Of a DNA stretch of 64,000 nucleotides, positions 52,007 through 60,918 are shown piece after piece. The DNA comes from GCA-2725625 sp964574215. GTDB taxonomy: Bacteria > Pseudomonadota > Alphaproteobacteria > Rhodospirillales > UBA2165. Positions within the stretch are counted from its first letter, which is position 1, and the number at the start of each line of letters is the position of its first letter. The translations under genes were made by a program, and so were the position numbers. The notes under the pieces are model-generated. The model saw only the letters and a program-made list of their open reading frames with translations. It made no database searches and was not told the origin of the DNA. The DNA is taken from the NCBI GenBank assembly GCA_964574215.1, contig CAZNLR010000028.1:1-64000 (forward strand). Direction: 5' to 3'.

Positions 52007-55000
52007 TTAGCTAACAATACGTCCGGGCGGAAGGCAAATAACAATTTTGGTGCCGACACCGATCTCGCTAACGATTTTCAGCTCGCCGTCGTGGGCCTCC
52101 GTCATTTCTTTGGTCAACGGCAGGCCCAGACCGGTTCCTTCAAACTCTCGTGCTAAGGTACTATCGACCTGACCGAATTTCGACAAAGCCTTTTTAATTC
52201 CCTCTTCATCCATGCCGATGCCCGTATCGATAAAAGACAATTCCAACCAGCCGCTTTCGGTGATATTCGGCTCCATGGTGACTTTTCCATCGGCGGAGGT
52301 GAAGCGGACAGCATTGGATAAAATATTGACGAAAATTTGTTTCATGCGCCGTTCATCGACCACGATCCTGATGTCGCTATCGATAAAACGGTTAACTATA
52401 TGTAGCTTTTTTTCCTCCGCCCGATTGCTGATCATCCTGACGGCGCCTTGTCCCAGGGAAGAAATTTCGCAAATTTCTTCGTTGAGCACCAAATTTCCCG
52501 TTTCAATTGCCGACACGTCCAGCACATCATTGATAATGGCATGCAGATGTTCGGCGGAGTTGGATATATTGTCTAAATATTCTCGATATTTGTCGTTTCC
52601 AATTGGTCCGAAAATTTCAGCCTGCATGGTTTCGGTGAAACCGAGGATAGCCGTCAACGGCGATCTCAACTCATGGCTCATGTTAGCGAGAAATTCCGTT
52701 TTTACCCGATTTCCCGACTCTGCCGTAAGTTTGGCTTCAATCAGTTTTTTTTGCGCCCGATCCCTTTCAATGGCCCGTCCTAATTGGGTGCCGATTTGAG
52801 ATATCATCGTCACGTAGGTGCTGTTCTCGGGTACGTCTTCGTCGGTGAAAAATTCAAGGATTCCGACGACATCGTTGCCGACCTTAATCGGTGCCGTAAT
52901 TGAAACTTTCAATCCCGATTTCAGTAACAATTTCGAGCGCGGCTTGTAGGTTGGTGCGGTTCTAATATTATTCCAGATAGCTTGTTTTTCAGCCAGCACC
53001 AATCCCGGCACACCTTGCCCGGCTGTCAAGCCGCGATTTTCTGTGAATGATCTTATTTCCGTGTAATCACCGTTCCCGCCTAAATACCAAATTCCTGAAG
53101 AATTCAGTTTTTGCGGATTATTTTCATCGCGAATAAAAGCATGGCCGAGAGGCCAATCTATAAATTCACATACTCTCGTGAGGCATTCTAGAATGGCTTC
53201 TTCGGCGGTTATCGCCTCGTTTACGGCAATCGCCGAATTCTGCATCAAGGCTTGGAGATCAAGTCTTTCAGCCAGGGCTAACTCCGCAAGTTTTTGTTTC
53301 GTAATATCGCGAATTTGACCCAGCCGATAAATTACCTCACCTTTTGAATTGCGGACGACGGTACGGTTTAGCTTACACCAAACTGTGTGCCCATCCTTGT
53401 GCTGTAGCAATTTGTCGACTTCGGTACCTTCTTCTGTGGTGTCGAGCGCATTCTGAGTTTCCTCTCGATCATCCGGGTGAACGACAATTTGAATATTTTT
53501 ACCGACCAGTTCTTTCCGCCCGTATCCCAAGATATTACAATAGGCATCATTCAGATCGATGATATCGCCATCCAATTTCATTATGATCATTCCGACACCA
53601 GTATATTCATACAGGCGGCGGAATTTCTCCTCGCTCTCCTTGAGTGCCTCCTCGTTTTGGATGCGTTCACTGAGATCACGGGCAATGGCGACACTGCAAT
53701 CCAATCCGCCTATTTCAATTTTAGATACTCGAATTTCGACCGGGAAAGTTGAGCCATCTTTCCTTTTATGAATTCCTTCCGTGATAAACGATCCGTCTTT
53801 GGTAAAATTTACCCGATTCCGTGCAATGGTTTCTTCGTCCATGCCGACTTCGATATCGTCGGTGCCCATACTTAAAAGGTCACTTCTGGAATATCCCAGG
53901 GACTTGCATGCCGCTTCGTTCACTTCAATGAATTTGCCGTTTCTCTTGTGGACAAAAATAGCGTCACCGGCGTTTTCCGTGACGGCATGATATTTATCCG
54001 CATTGTCGCGTAAGGCTTTTTCAATGCCGGCATACATCAATTCATTGCCAATCCATTCGGCAAAAAGCTGTATTAAGGATTCTTCGTATTCACTAAACGG
54101 CTTTTTCCGGCTGGAATTGCTGACATAACACAAAGTTCCGTAGGTTTTACCCGAGACGTGAATGGGGGCGCCGAAATAGGCCTCAAACCGCAATTTTTCA
54201 TAGCAGGAGTTACCGGCAATTGGACTTCTGCTGACATTGTGAAAGCCCAGAGGTTTATCGGCTTCGATGGTCATTATACAGTAGCTGTCCTCGTAAGCGA
54301 TTTCAGCACCTTTCAGGGAACGTGACCCTGGACCGACCGCCATCTCGACCGTGTAAAGATTGTCGCTGGCATGTCCCATCATGCCGACCGGTAATTCAAA
54401 CAATTCGGTTCCTAACCGGATAACTTTTTCGATTTTTCTATTGCGGGTAAGTTTTTGATCCAAAGCGATTTCATGGAGGCGGGTAAGACCAAGCTGATAT
54501 TTCTTCAGTTCCGCTTCAACTGCCTTCCGGTCTGAAATATCCTCGACTTGAACCAGAATATGGGAGGGATCGCCCTCGGGAGTTTTAACCAGCGCCGCAT
54601 TCAACGAGAACCAGACGATACGATTGTCTTTCGAGATATATCGTTTTTCAATATGTGAAGCGCTCTTATCGCCATCCAACAGCAATTGGATATTTTTTCT
54701 GGTAATTTCCATATCTTCTTGGAAGGTAATGTCAAAGGCGTAGCGAGAGGTCAGTTCCTCCCGGCTATAATTCAATTTATCGCAAAAAGCCTTATTAACA
54801 TGGCGGAACTTGCCATCGATTTCCATAATCGCCATGCCAATGTGGGCATCTTCAAACGAACTGCGAAATTGATTTTCCTCAAATTCAAGGGCATTTCGTG
54901 TCTCAATCGAACTGGTTTCATCCCTGAAAATTACCAGAAAAATCGAATAGTCAGTGGGGCCAAATCTGATAAAGGAATTGCGCGAGTAAAATTCCGTTCC

Positions 55001-55327
55001 ATCCAGTCTGATATGCCGGCGTGTCTTATTGCCGCCCAAAATTTTGTTGTTTATGGCATCGGTTTGTCTTTTCGCGATTAGTGGTAATTCATCGGGATGA
55101 ACGATGATATCTCGGTCCATTCCGACCAACGCTTCTTCAGAATCGGCCCGAAACAATTCAATGGCGGCCGGATTACAATATATAATGGTATTATTGTGAT
55201 GCGCGATGACGGCATCGGGAATGAATTCGAGAAGTGTTTTCAAGGTCTCTGCGCTATTTAGATATTTTAGCGCCTTACCGGTTGACGGTAGTATTGCCCC
55301 TTTTAATTGGCTATCTGACGTTGGCAT
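52007..55327 (-). CDS. Multi-PAS/GAF soluble histidine kinase
   Basis: A 1106-residue cytoplasmic kinase without membrane segments. The order is PAS1 (about 20-145), PAS2 (about 150-270), GAF1 (about 280-440), PAS3 (about 445-565), PAS4 (about 570-695), GAF2 (about 700-865), HisKA with FLANMSHELRSPLTAILGF and an HATPase_c domain with the N, G1 and G2 boxes (FVNILSNAVRFTSAD, DTGIGMDE, GTGLGLPLTKEM). No receiver is present. The stacked sensors imply integration of several signals, such as redox, light or small molecules. No regulator gene is adjacent; the small helical protein gene lies 180 bases upstream. Confidence 0.93.
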   Translation of the reverse strand: MPTSDSQLKGAILPSTGKALKYLNSAETLKTLLEFIPDAVIAHHNNTIIYCNPAAIELFRADSEEALVGMDRDIIVHPDELPLIAKRQTDAINNKILGGNKTRRHIRLDGTEFYSRNSFIRFGPTDYSIFLVIFRDETSSIETRNALEFEENQFRSSFEDAHIGMAIMEIDGKFRHVNKAFCDKLNYSREELTSRYAFDITFQEDMEITRKNIQLLLDGDKSASHIEKRYISKDNRIVWFSLNAALVKTPEGDPSHILVQVEDISDRKAVEAELKKYQLGLTRLHEIALDQKLTRNRKIEKVIRLGTELFELPVGMMGHASDNLYTVEMAVGPGSRSLKGAEIAYEDSYCIMTIEADKPLGFHNVSRSPIAGNSCYEKLRFEAYFGAPIHVSGKTYGTLCYVSNSSRKKPFSEYEESLIQLFAEWIGNELMYAGIEKALRDNADKYHAVTENAGDAIFVHKRNGKFIEVNEAACKSLGYSRSDLLSMGTDDIEVGMDEETIARNRVNFTKDGSFITEGIHKRKDGSTFPVEIRVSKIEIGGLDCSVAIARDLSERIQNEEALKESEEKFRRLYEYTGVGMIIMKLDGDIIDLNDAYCNILGYGRKELVGKNIQIVVHPDDREETQNALDTTEEGTEVDKLLQHKDGHTVWCKLNRTVVRNSKGEVIYRLGQIRDITKQKLAELALAERLDLQALMQNSAIAVNEAITAEEAILECLTRVCEFIDWPLGHAFIRDENNPQKLNSSGIWYLGGNGDYTEIRSFTENRGLTAGQGVPGLVLAEKQAIWNNIRTAPTYKPRSKLLLKSGLKVSITAPIKVGNDVVGILEFFTDEDVPENSTYVTMISQIGTQLGRAIERDRAQKKLIEAKLTAESGNRVKTEFLANMSHELRSPLTAILGFTETMQAEIFGPIGNDKYREYLDNISNSAEHLHAIINDVLDVSAIETGNLVLNEEICEISSLGQGAVRMISNRAEEKKLHIVNRFIDSDIRIVVDERRMKQIFVNILSNAVRFTSADGKVTMEPNITESGWLELSFIDTGIGMDEEGIKKALSKFGQVDSTLAREFEGTGLGLPLTKEMTEAHDGELKIVSEIGVGTKIVICLPPGRIVS

Positions 55328-55508
55328 CGCCTGCTCAGGTCCTCAAGCTTCAACTTATTATCGAATAATACAACTACAATTAGTAATGGGCGGCAAGTCC
55401 AGAATTCTCCTAATCAAAATATTGTGATTATGAAACATGAATACAACTGCCGACCGGCCCGGGAGAAGGCAAAAAATAGAGTAAAAGGAACTGAACCGGT
55501 AATTTAAA

Positions 55509-55769
55509 CTAGCGAAGGCTCGATAAATTGGCGATCAAGACGTTGGTATCCCGCTGAATTTTTTTGGCAATTTTATGGGCGGCATCGTCTTCGCCTCGGC
55601 TGTGGTCCTTCGCCAGGTCGGCGCATTCACCTTTGGCATCAACCGTCGTATCGATTAATTTTTGTTCGATAATTTTTACCGCTTCGTTTTTCTGGTCTTC
55701 GGTTGGCGATACGTTCAAACTCGAACAAATCTGATCGAAAGTAGTTTCTGCCTGATCTCTAAGTTTCAT
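55509..55769 (-). CDS. Small soluble helical protein, unknown function
   Basis: An 86-residue polar protein that starts MKLRDQAETTFDQICSSL and appears all-helical. A textbook TAGGAGGT ribosome site sits about 7 bases before the ATG at 55769; a GTG codon just upstream is also in frame. No signal peptide or known family. The strong translation signal argues that it is real. It lies 181 bases upstream of the large histidine kinase and may be co-transcribed with it. Confidence 0.75.
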   Translation of the reverse strand: MKLRDQAETTFDQICSSLNVSPTEDQKNEAVKIIEQKLIDTTVDAKGECADLAKDHSRGEDDAAHKIAKKIQRDTNVLIANLSSLR

Positions 55770-55812
55770 CACTACCTCCTAAAAACCGACGGAAAGTAAT
55801 TCTGTTCTTGTC

Positions 55813-56604
55813 CTAATGAGCCAGAATCTGGCTCAAGAACAATTTCGTCCGGTCGTGCTGGGGATTGTCGAAAAATTCGTTCGGTTCGTTTTCCTCGATG
55901 ATTTCACCACCATCCATAAATATAACACGGTTGGCGACGGTTTTGGCGAAACCCATTTCGTGGGTGACGCACAACATGGTCATGCCTTCCTGGGCCAGTT
56001 CCACCATAACGTCCAGAACTTCCTTGATCATTTCCGGGTCAAGGGCCGATGTGGGCTCGTCGAACAGCATGATTTTGGGGTTCATACAGAGCGACCGGGC
56101 GATAGCGACCCGCTGCTGCTGGCCGCCCGAAAGCTGACCCGGGTATTTCAGCGCCTGTTCCGGAATTTTCACCCGCTCCAAATACATCATGCCCGTTTCT
56201 TCCGCCTCGGCGCGGGAGACCTTGCGAACCCACATGGGCGCCAAGACAAGGTTTTCCAAAACCGTCAAATGGGGAAACAGGTTGAAGTGCTGAAACACCA
56301 TGCCGACTTCACGGCGGATGATCTCGATATGTTTGAGGTCACCGGTCAGTTCCGTACCTTCGACGACGATCTGACCCCGTTGGTGTTCCTCCAGCCGGTT
56401 GATGCAGCGGATCATGGTGGACTTTCCCGAACCTGAGGGGCCGCAGATGACAATGCGTTCTCCCTTGGTCACGGTAAGGTTGATGTCTTTCAGGACATGG
56501 AACTCACCGTACCACTTGTTGACGCCGGTCATCTGAATCATGAGGTCGCCTTCGTTTACGGATGCCCCTTGCATAGCTTTTTCTGGCATAGCTGTTTCCT
56601 GCAT
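55813..56604 (-). CDS. aapP: General L-amino acid ABC transporter ATP-binding protein
   Basis: A 263-residue ATPase of the polar-amino-acid transporter group. Walker A is GPSGSGKST, the signature is LSGGQQQRVAIARSL, Walker B is IMLFDEPTSALD, and the switch His is in CVTHEMGFA. The N-terminus MIQMTGVNKWYGEFHVLKDI is typical of the AapP/GlnQ branch. It is the last gene of the aapJQMP operon, 21 bases after aapM, and energises the import of a broad range of L-amino acids. Confidence 0.95.
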   Translation of the reverse strand: MQETAMPEKAMQGASVNEGDLMIQMTGVNKWYGEFHVLKDINLTVTKGERIVICGPSGSGKSTMIRCINRLEEHQRGQIVVEGTELTGDLKHIEIIRREVGMVFQHFNLFPHLTVLENLVLAPMWVRKVSRAEAEETGMMYLERVKIPEQALKYPGQLSGGQQQRVAIARSLCMNPKIMLFDEPTSALDPEMIKEVLDVMVELAQEGMTMLCVTHEMGFAKTVANRVIFMDGGEIIEENEPNEFFDNPQHDRTKLFLSQILAH

Positions 56605-56625
56605 TGCTCTACTCCGGTGTGTAAG

Positions 56626-57723
56626 TCATCGTTTGTGGCCCGTATGAAGTTTCCGTTCCAGGGCTTGGCTATAGCGGGACATGCCGAAACAGAAGATCCA
56701 GAATACGAAACCGGCAAATACGTACCCTTCCGTCGCCACGTCACTCCAGGCCGGATCGATAATCGACGCCTGAACCGACGCCAAAACATCCAATAATCCG
56801 ATAATCAGGACCAGGGTCGTGTCTTTGAAAAGGGCGATGAAGGTATTCACGATACCCGGTATGACCAGTTTCAAGGCCTGGGGCAGAATGATCAGTCCCA
56901 TGCTGCGCCAGTATCCCAGGCCCAACGCTGCTGCCGCTTCGTACTGCCCCTTGGGAATGGCTTGCAGGCCGCCCCGGATCACTTCCGCCATATAGGCCGA
57001 TTGGAACATAACGATGCCGATCAGGGCCCTGAGCAATTTATTGAAATTGACGCCTTCCGGCAGAAACAGGGGCAGCATGACCGACGCCATGAACAGGACC
57101 GAAATAAGAGGAACGCCGCGCCACAATTCGATAAAGGCGACACAGATACCCCTGATCACCGGCATTTCAGACCGGCGCCCCAAAGCCAGGAGGACGCCGA
57201 AGGGCAGGGCGGCAACGATACCGACAAACGACAGAACCAGGGTCAGCATAACGCCGCCCCATTTTTCCGTTTCGACGTGGGGAATGCCGAAGGAGCCGCC
57301 AATCAGCAGAAAATAAGCGATAACCGGAAAGCCGGTGATCAAAAACCAGCCCAGCCAGTTCTTATAGGGCGTTGCATCGAACAGTTGCGGCAGGATGAGC
57401 AGGGCCAATATAACAAAGACGGCATTTATCCGCCAATATTCCGCTTTGGGGAAAAAGCCATAAAAGAAGAAGCTAAGACGGTCGCCGACAAAGACCCAGC
57501 AGGCGCCGTCCGAAGAGCAATCTTTTTGTGAGGAACCGGCAAAGTCTGCACTGATCAAGGCCCAGTCGATCAGCGGAATCAAACTGGCGTAAATTATATA
57601 AAGAGCGATGACCGTGAGACCGATATTAAACGGTGACGAAAATAATTTTTGCCGCATCCAACCGATGACGCCGGTCTCGGAAGCCGGAGGAGGCAGGTCG
57701 GGTTTTGGTGCCCAATCGGTCAT
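56626..57723 (-). CDS. aapM: General L-amino acid ABC transporter permease AapM
   Basis: A 365-residue inner-membrane permease with at least six membrane helices. It has the HisM-like permease core (ALGLGYWRSMGLIILPQALK, EAA loop) in the C-terminal half and a periplasmic insertion containing the Cys pair in SSQKDCSSDGACWVFVGDRL, typical of AapM. It pairs with AapQ. It begins 22 bases after aapQ. Confidence 0.94.
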   Translation of the reverse strand: MTDWAPKPDLPPPASETGVIGWMRQKLFSSPFNIGLTVIALYIIYASLIPLIDWALISADFAGSSQKDCSSDGACWVFVGDRLSFFFYGFFPKAEYWRINAVFVILALLILPQLFDATPYKNWLGWFLITGFPVIAYFLLIGGSFGIPHVETEKWGGVMLTLVLSFVGIVAALPFGVLLALGRRSEMPVIRGICVAFIELWRGVPLISVLFMASVMLPLFLPEGVNFNKLLRALIGIVMFQSAYMAEVIRGGLQAIPKGQYEAAAALGLGYWRSMGLIILPQALKLVIPGIVNTFIALFKDTTLVLIIGLLDVLASVQASIIDPAWSDVATEGYVFAGFVFWIFCFGMSRYSQALERKLHTGHKR

Positions 57724-57745
57724 TGCATTTTCCTACCGTTCCGCC

Positions 57746-58939
57746 TCAACGTTCCACCAGGGCAACTTTACGGTTGTACCAGTTCATGACATAGGAAATG
57801 GACAAGCTGATGGTGAGGTAGACGGCCATGGTCATGGCCACCACTTCAACCGCCTGTCCGGTTTGGTTCAACGTCGTTCCCATAAAGACGGCGACCAAAT
57901 CCGGATAGCCGATGGCCGTCGCCAGGGAAGAATTCTTGGTCAGGTTTAAATACTGGCTGGTCAGGGGTGGAATAATCACCCGCATGGCCTGGGGAATGAT
58001 GATCAGCCTCAAGGTCGGCCCGTTCCTCATCCCCAAAGCCCGGGCGGCTTCCGTTTGACCGTGACTGACGGATTGAATGCCGGCGCGCACGATTTCAGCG
58101 ATAAACGCCGCCGTGTACATGGTCAGCGCCCAGAGCAGCGCCATCAGTTCCGGTATGATGCGGGCGCCGCCGTCAAATCTGAAGCGCGACAGTTTGGGTG
58201 TTTCGAATTCCAGCGGCATGCCCACAGCCAGGAATACGGTCAGCGGCAAGCCGACCAATATCGCCAGAGAGATATAAAATACCGGATACTGCTGACCGGT
58301 TTCGTTTTGGCGCTTGTGCGCCCAGCGCCGAAAATAGACGATGGCGGCGATAGCCACGATGATGGCCACGGTCACATACTCGAAGCCGTCACCGAATACC
58401 GGACGCGGCATGTAGAAACCGCGGTTATTGAGGAAAAACGAATCGCCGATTTTTATGCTTTGGCGCAGGGCGGGCAGGGTCTGCAAGACGGCGATATACC
58501 AAAAGAAAATTTGCAGCAGCAACGGGATATTGCGCAATATCTCGATATAAACCGTGGCGATTTTTGCGATCAGCCAATTGTTGGACAAACGGGCGATGCC
58601 GATGATAAAGCCGATTATTGTGGCGAAAATAATGCCCAGGAAAGATACCAGAACGGTATTCAACAGGCCGACGACAAAGGTGCGGCCGTAACTGTGACTT
58701 TCGTCATATTCGATCAGGCTCATCAAGATGCCGAAACCGGCTTCCGTTTCCAGGAATTTGAAGCCCGTCGTGATGCCGCGCTTCGCCATATTGGTGAGGG
58801 TGTTGTCCAGAATGTACCAGAAGAATGCGGCAATGCAGACGACCGCGATAATTTGAAAAACGACAGAGCGGACGGCAGGATCGTTCCAAGGAGGCGGTTT
58901 CGCCGGAGCTGTCCCGGTGTGGGGAGCCTGATCGGTCAT
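57746..58939 (-). CDS. aapQ: General L-amino acid ABC transporter permease AapQ
   Basis: A permease of about 397 residues (start at ATG 58939; an ATG at 58960 is possible). The N-terminal half includes a helix after the cytoplasmic tail (PAVRSVVFQIIAVVCIAAFF) and the C-terminal half has the permease core (GRTFVVGLLNTVLVSFLGII and ALGMRNGPTLRLIIIPQAMR, EAA loop). It has the long periplasmic loop typical of AapQ. Second gene of the operon, 55 or more bases after aapJ. Confidence 0.94.
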   Translation of the reverse strand: MTDQAPHTGTAPAKPPPWNDPAVRSVVFQIIAVVCIAAFFWYILDNTLTNMAKRGITTGFKFLETEAGFGILMSLIEYDESHSYGRTFVVGLLNTVLVSFLGIIFATIIGFIIGIARLSNNWLIAKIATVYIEILRNIPLLLQIFFWYIAVLQTLPALRQSIKIGDSFFLNNRGFYMPRPVFGDGFEYVTVAIIVAIAAIVYFRRWAHKRQNETGQQYPVFYISLAILVGLPLTVFLAVGMPLEFETPKLSRFRFDGGARIIPELMALLWALTMYTAAFIAEIVRAGIQSVSHGQTEAARALGMRNGPTLRLIIIPQAMRVIIPPLTSQYLNLTKNSSLATAIGYPDLVAVFMGTTLNQTGQAVEVVAMTMAVYLTISLSISYVMNWYNRKVALVER

Positions 58940-59014
58940 GGTGAGCCGGTCGGTTAGCAAACAGCCTCTGGAAAGAAAATGTCCTTTACCAGAGGCTGTT
59001 TCTCTAAAATCCGA

Positions 59015-60034
59015 TTAGCGGATCGGCGGCGCGTATAATATGCCGCCCCGGCTCCACAGCGCATTCAGGCCGCGGGCGATTTTGAGCGGCGAGCCTTGGC
59101 CGATATTGCGCTCGAACGACTCGCTGTAATTACCCACTTGCTTGATGGCGCGATAGGCCCAATCGCTGTCGAGGCCCATTTTCGGCCCGGCGTCGCCCGA
59201 GGTGCCCAACAAACGCTTAAGGGCCGGGTTCTTCGAGCCCTTCATTTTGTCAACGTTGGCGGCGGTTATACCCATTTCCTCGGCGTTGATGAGGGCGTTC
59301 AAGGTCCATTTGACGATATTGAACCATTGATCATCGCCTTGCCGGACGACGGGGCCGAGCGGCTCTTTGGAAATGACTTCCGGCAGAACCATGGCGCTAC
59401 CCGGCTTTTTGAGCTTGGTCCTGAGAGCGTAGAGCTGCGACTGATCCGAGGTCAGCATGTCACAGCGGCCGGCCTCGAAACCAACCCGGGTTTGGTCGGA
59501 GGTGTCAAAGACCACGGCTTTATACTTCATCTTATTCTCGCGGAAATAGTCAGCCAAATTCAATTCGGTGGTCGTGCCGGCCTGGATGCAGACGGCGGCG
59601 CCGTCAAGTTCCTTGGCGCTTTTAACGCCAAGAGCTTTGGTGACCATGAACCCCTGGCCGTCGTAGTAATTGACGCCGGCGAAATTTAGTCCCAGCGAGG
59701 TATCGCGGGTATGCGTCCAGGTGGTATTGCGCGACAGCACGTCGATCTCACCGGACTGCAGCGCCGTAAAACGTTCCTTGGCCGTCAGCGGGACAAACTT
59801 GACTTTTTGGGAGCTGCCCAACACGGCAGCGGCAATAGCGCGGCAGACGTCAACGTCCAGGCCGGACCATTTATTGTTTTTATCGGGTGCAGCGAAACCC
59901 GGCAAGCCAGTGGTCACGCCGCAGGACAAAATGCCTTTTTTCTTAACGTTGTCCAAAGTTCCGGCAGTTGCCGCAAAAGAAAACAATGTCGCAGCACCAA
60001 AGGCCGACACAATTCCCACTAGTTTGTTTTTCAT
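59015..60034 (-). CDS. aapJ: General L-amino acid ABC transporter substrate-binding protein
   Basis: A 339-residue periplasmic protein with a signal peptide (about 1-24, ending in FAATAGTL) and the SBP_bac_3 fold (ILSCGVTTGLPGFAAPD, SGLDVDVCRAIAAAVLG, TWTHTRDTSLGLNFAG). It binds a broad range of L-amino acids and delivers them to AapQM. First gene of the aapJQMP operon; the gap to aapQ is often a site of weak termination. The promoter lies in the AT-rich 190 bases upstream. Confidence 0.95.
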   Translation of the reverse strand: MKNKLVGIVSAFGAATLFSFAATAGTLDNVKKKGILSCGVTTGLPGFAAPDKNNKWSGLDVDVCRAIAAAVLGSSQKVKFVPLTAKERFTALQSGEIDVLSRNTTWTHTRDTSLGLNFAGVNYYDGQGFMVTKALGVKSAKELDGAAVCIQAGTTTELNLADYFRENKMKYKAVVFDTSDQTRVGFEAGRCDMLTSDQSQLYALRTKLKKPGSAMVLPEVISKEPLGPVVRQGDDQWFNIVKWTLNALINAEEMGITAANVDKMKGSKNPALKRLLGTSGDAGPKMGLDSDWAYRAIKQVGNYSESFERNIGQGSPLKIARGLNALWSRGGILYAPPIR

Positions 60035-60225
60035 AATTTCCTCCCTAGAAGATATTTAATGTTTGATAAGCTATTTCGTGTTCTTTTCTTACTTGCCTTT
60101 ATGCGTAGCACGATATGGTAAATCATCTCAAGCGTGAAGGAGAGCATATATTTAATTTTAGTTCACGCCGATAAAATACCTATCATCGGCTTTCTTTTTT
60201 GTAACGTTTTCGGCAGAATCTAGTT

Positions 60226-60813
60226 ATGGCGGAGCAACCTTCAAATTGGAAAGAACCCGGCGAGCCCGATTTCGGTAATCTCGACAATACCGAATATTGG
60301 ATGGGTAAAAATCCGACCCCCCAGGAGCGCGCCGACGTCATCGTCAAAAGGCTGGAGCAGTTAATTCGTGACGGTAAAACCGAGCGGGGCGGCATATCCT
60401 TTAAACGCTGGCAGGAGCTGGCGGTACATGAGGTATCCAACGCTATCCGCGACGCCGAAAAACGCTGGCGCAAAGATAACCGCTTTATCAGCCGAGGGTT
60501 GGCCGTTGGCGCCGCGACGGTGGTGACCATCGGCGTGTGGGGAACGGTGCTGGCGTCGGCTGCGGCGCCGGACCGGCAAACGGCGGCTCTTATTTTGATT
60601 ATCGCCGGCGGCGTTATGTTCGCCATCCTCGGCACGTGGGGCATTAAGCGTCTCGACAAATTCTATCAATTTGGCCGCCGCCGAGACCATTTCGAACGCG
60701 TGTTCGATTTTGACCGCCAATTGGCCCAATTGGATATTGATCTGGAAAAACGTCTCAAGGAATTGGAAGAGACGTTGGATGAAATGAACAAAGGCCCCCT
60801 TGGAAAACTCTAA
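60226..60813 (+). CDS. Membrane protein with C-terminal coiled coil, unknown function
   Basis: A 195-residue protein with a charged N-terminal half (LEQLIRDGKTERGGISFKRW), two adjacent membrane helices (about 89-108 and 121-139) and a C-terminal coiled coil (ERVFDFDRQLAQLDIDLEKR). No named family is recognised. It is divergent from aapJ and followed by ilvD after about 105 bases. Confidence 0.75.
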   Translation: MAEQPSNWKEPGEPDFGNLDNTEYWMGKNPTPQERADVIVKRLEQLIRDGKTERGGISFKRWQELAVHEVSNAIRDAEKRWRKDNRFISRGLAVGAATVVTIGVWGTVLASAAAPDRQTAALILIIAGGVMFAILGTWGIKRLDKFYQFGRRRDHFERVFDFDRQLAQLDIDLEKRLKELEETLDEMNKGPLGKL

Positions 60814-60918
60814 GGGAATACTTTAAGAAAAACTGTAAAAACCACACAGATTGAACGGTTGTATCCGCCTGCAAAATGGCTATGAATACGCCTTCATTTC
60901 TAGACGAGGAATTGAGTT

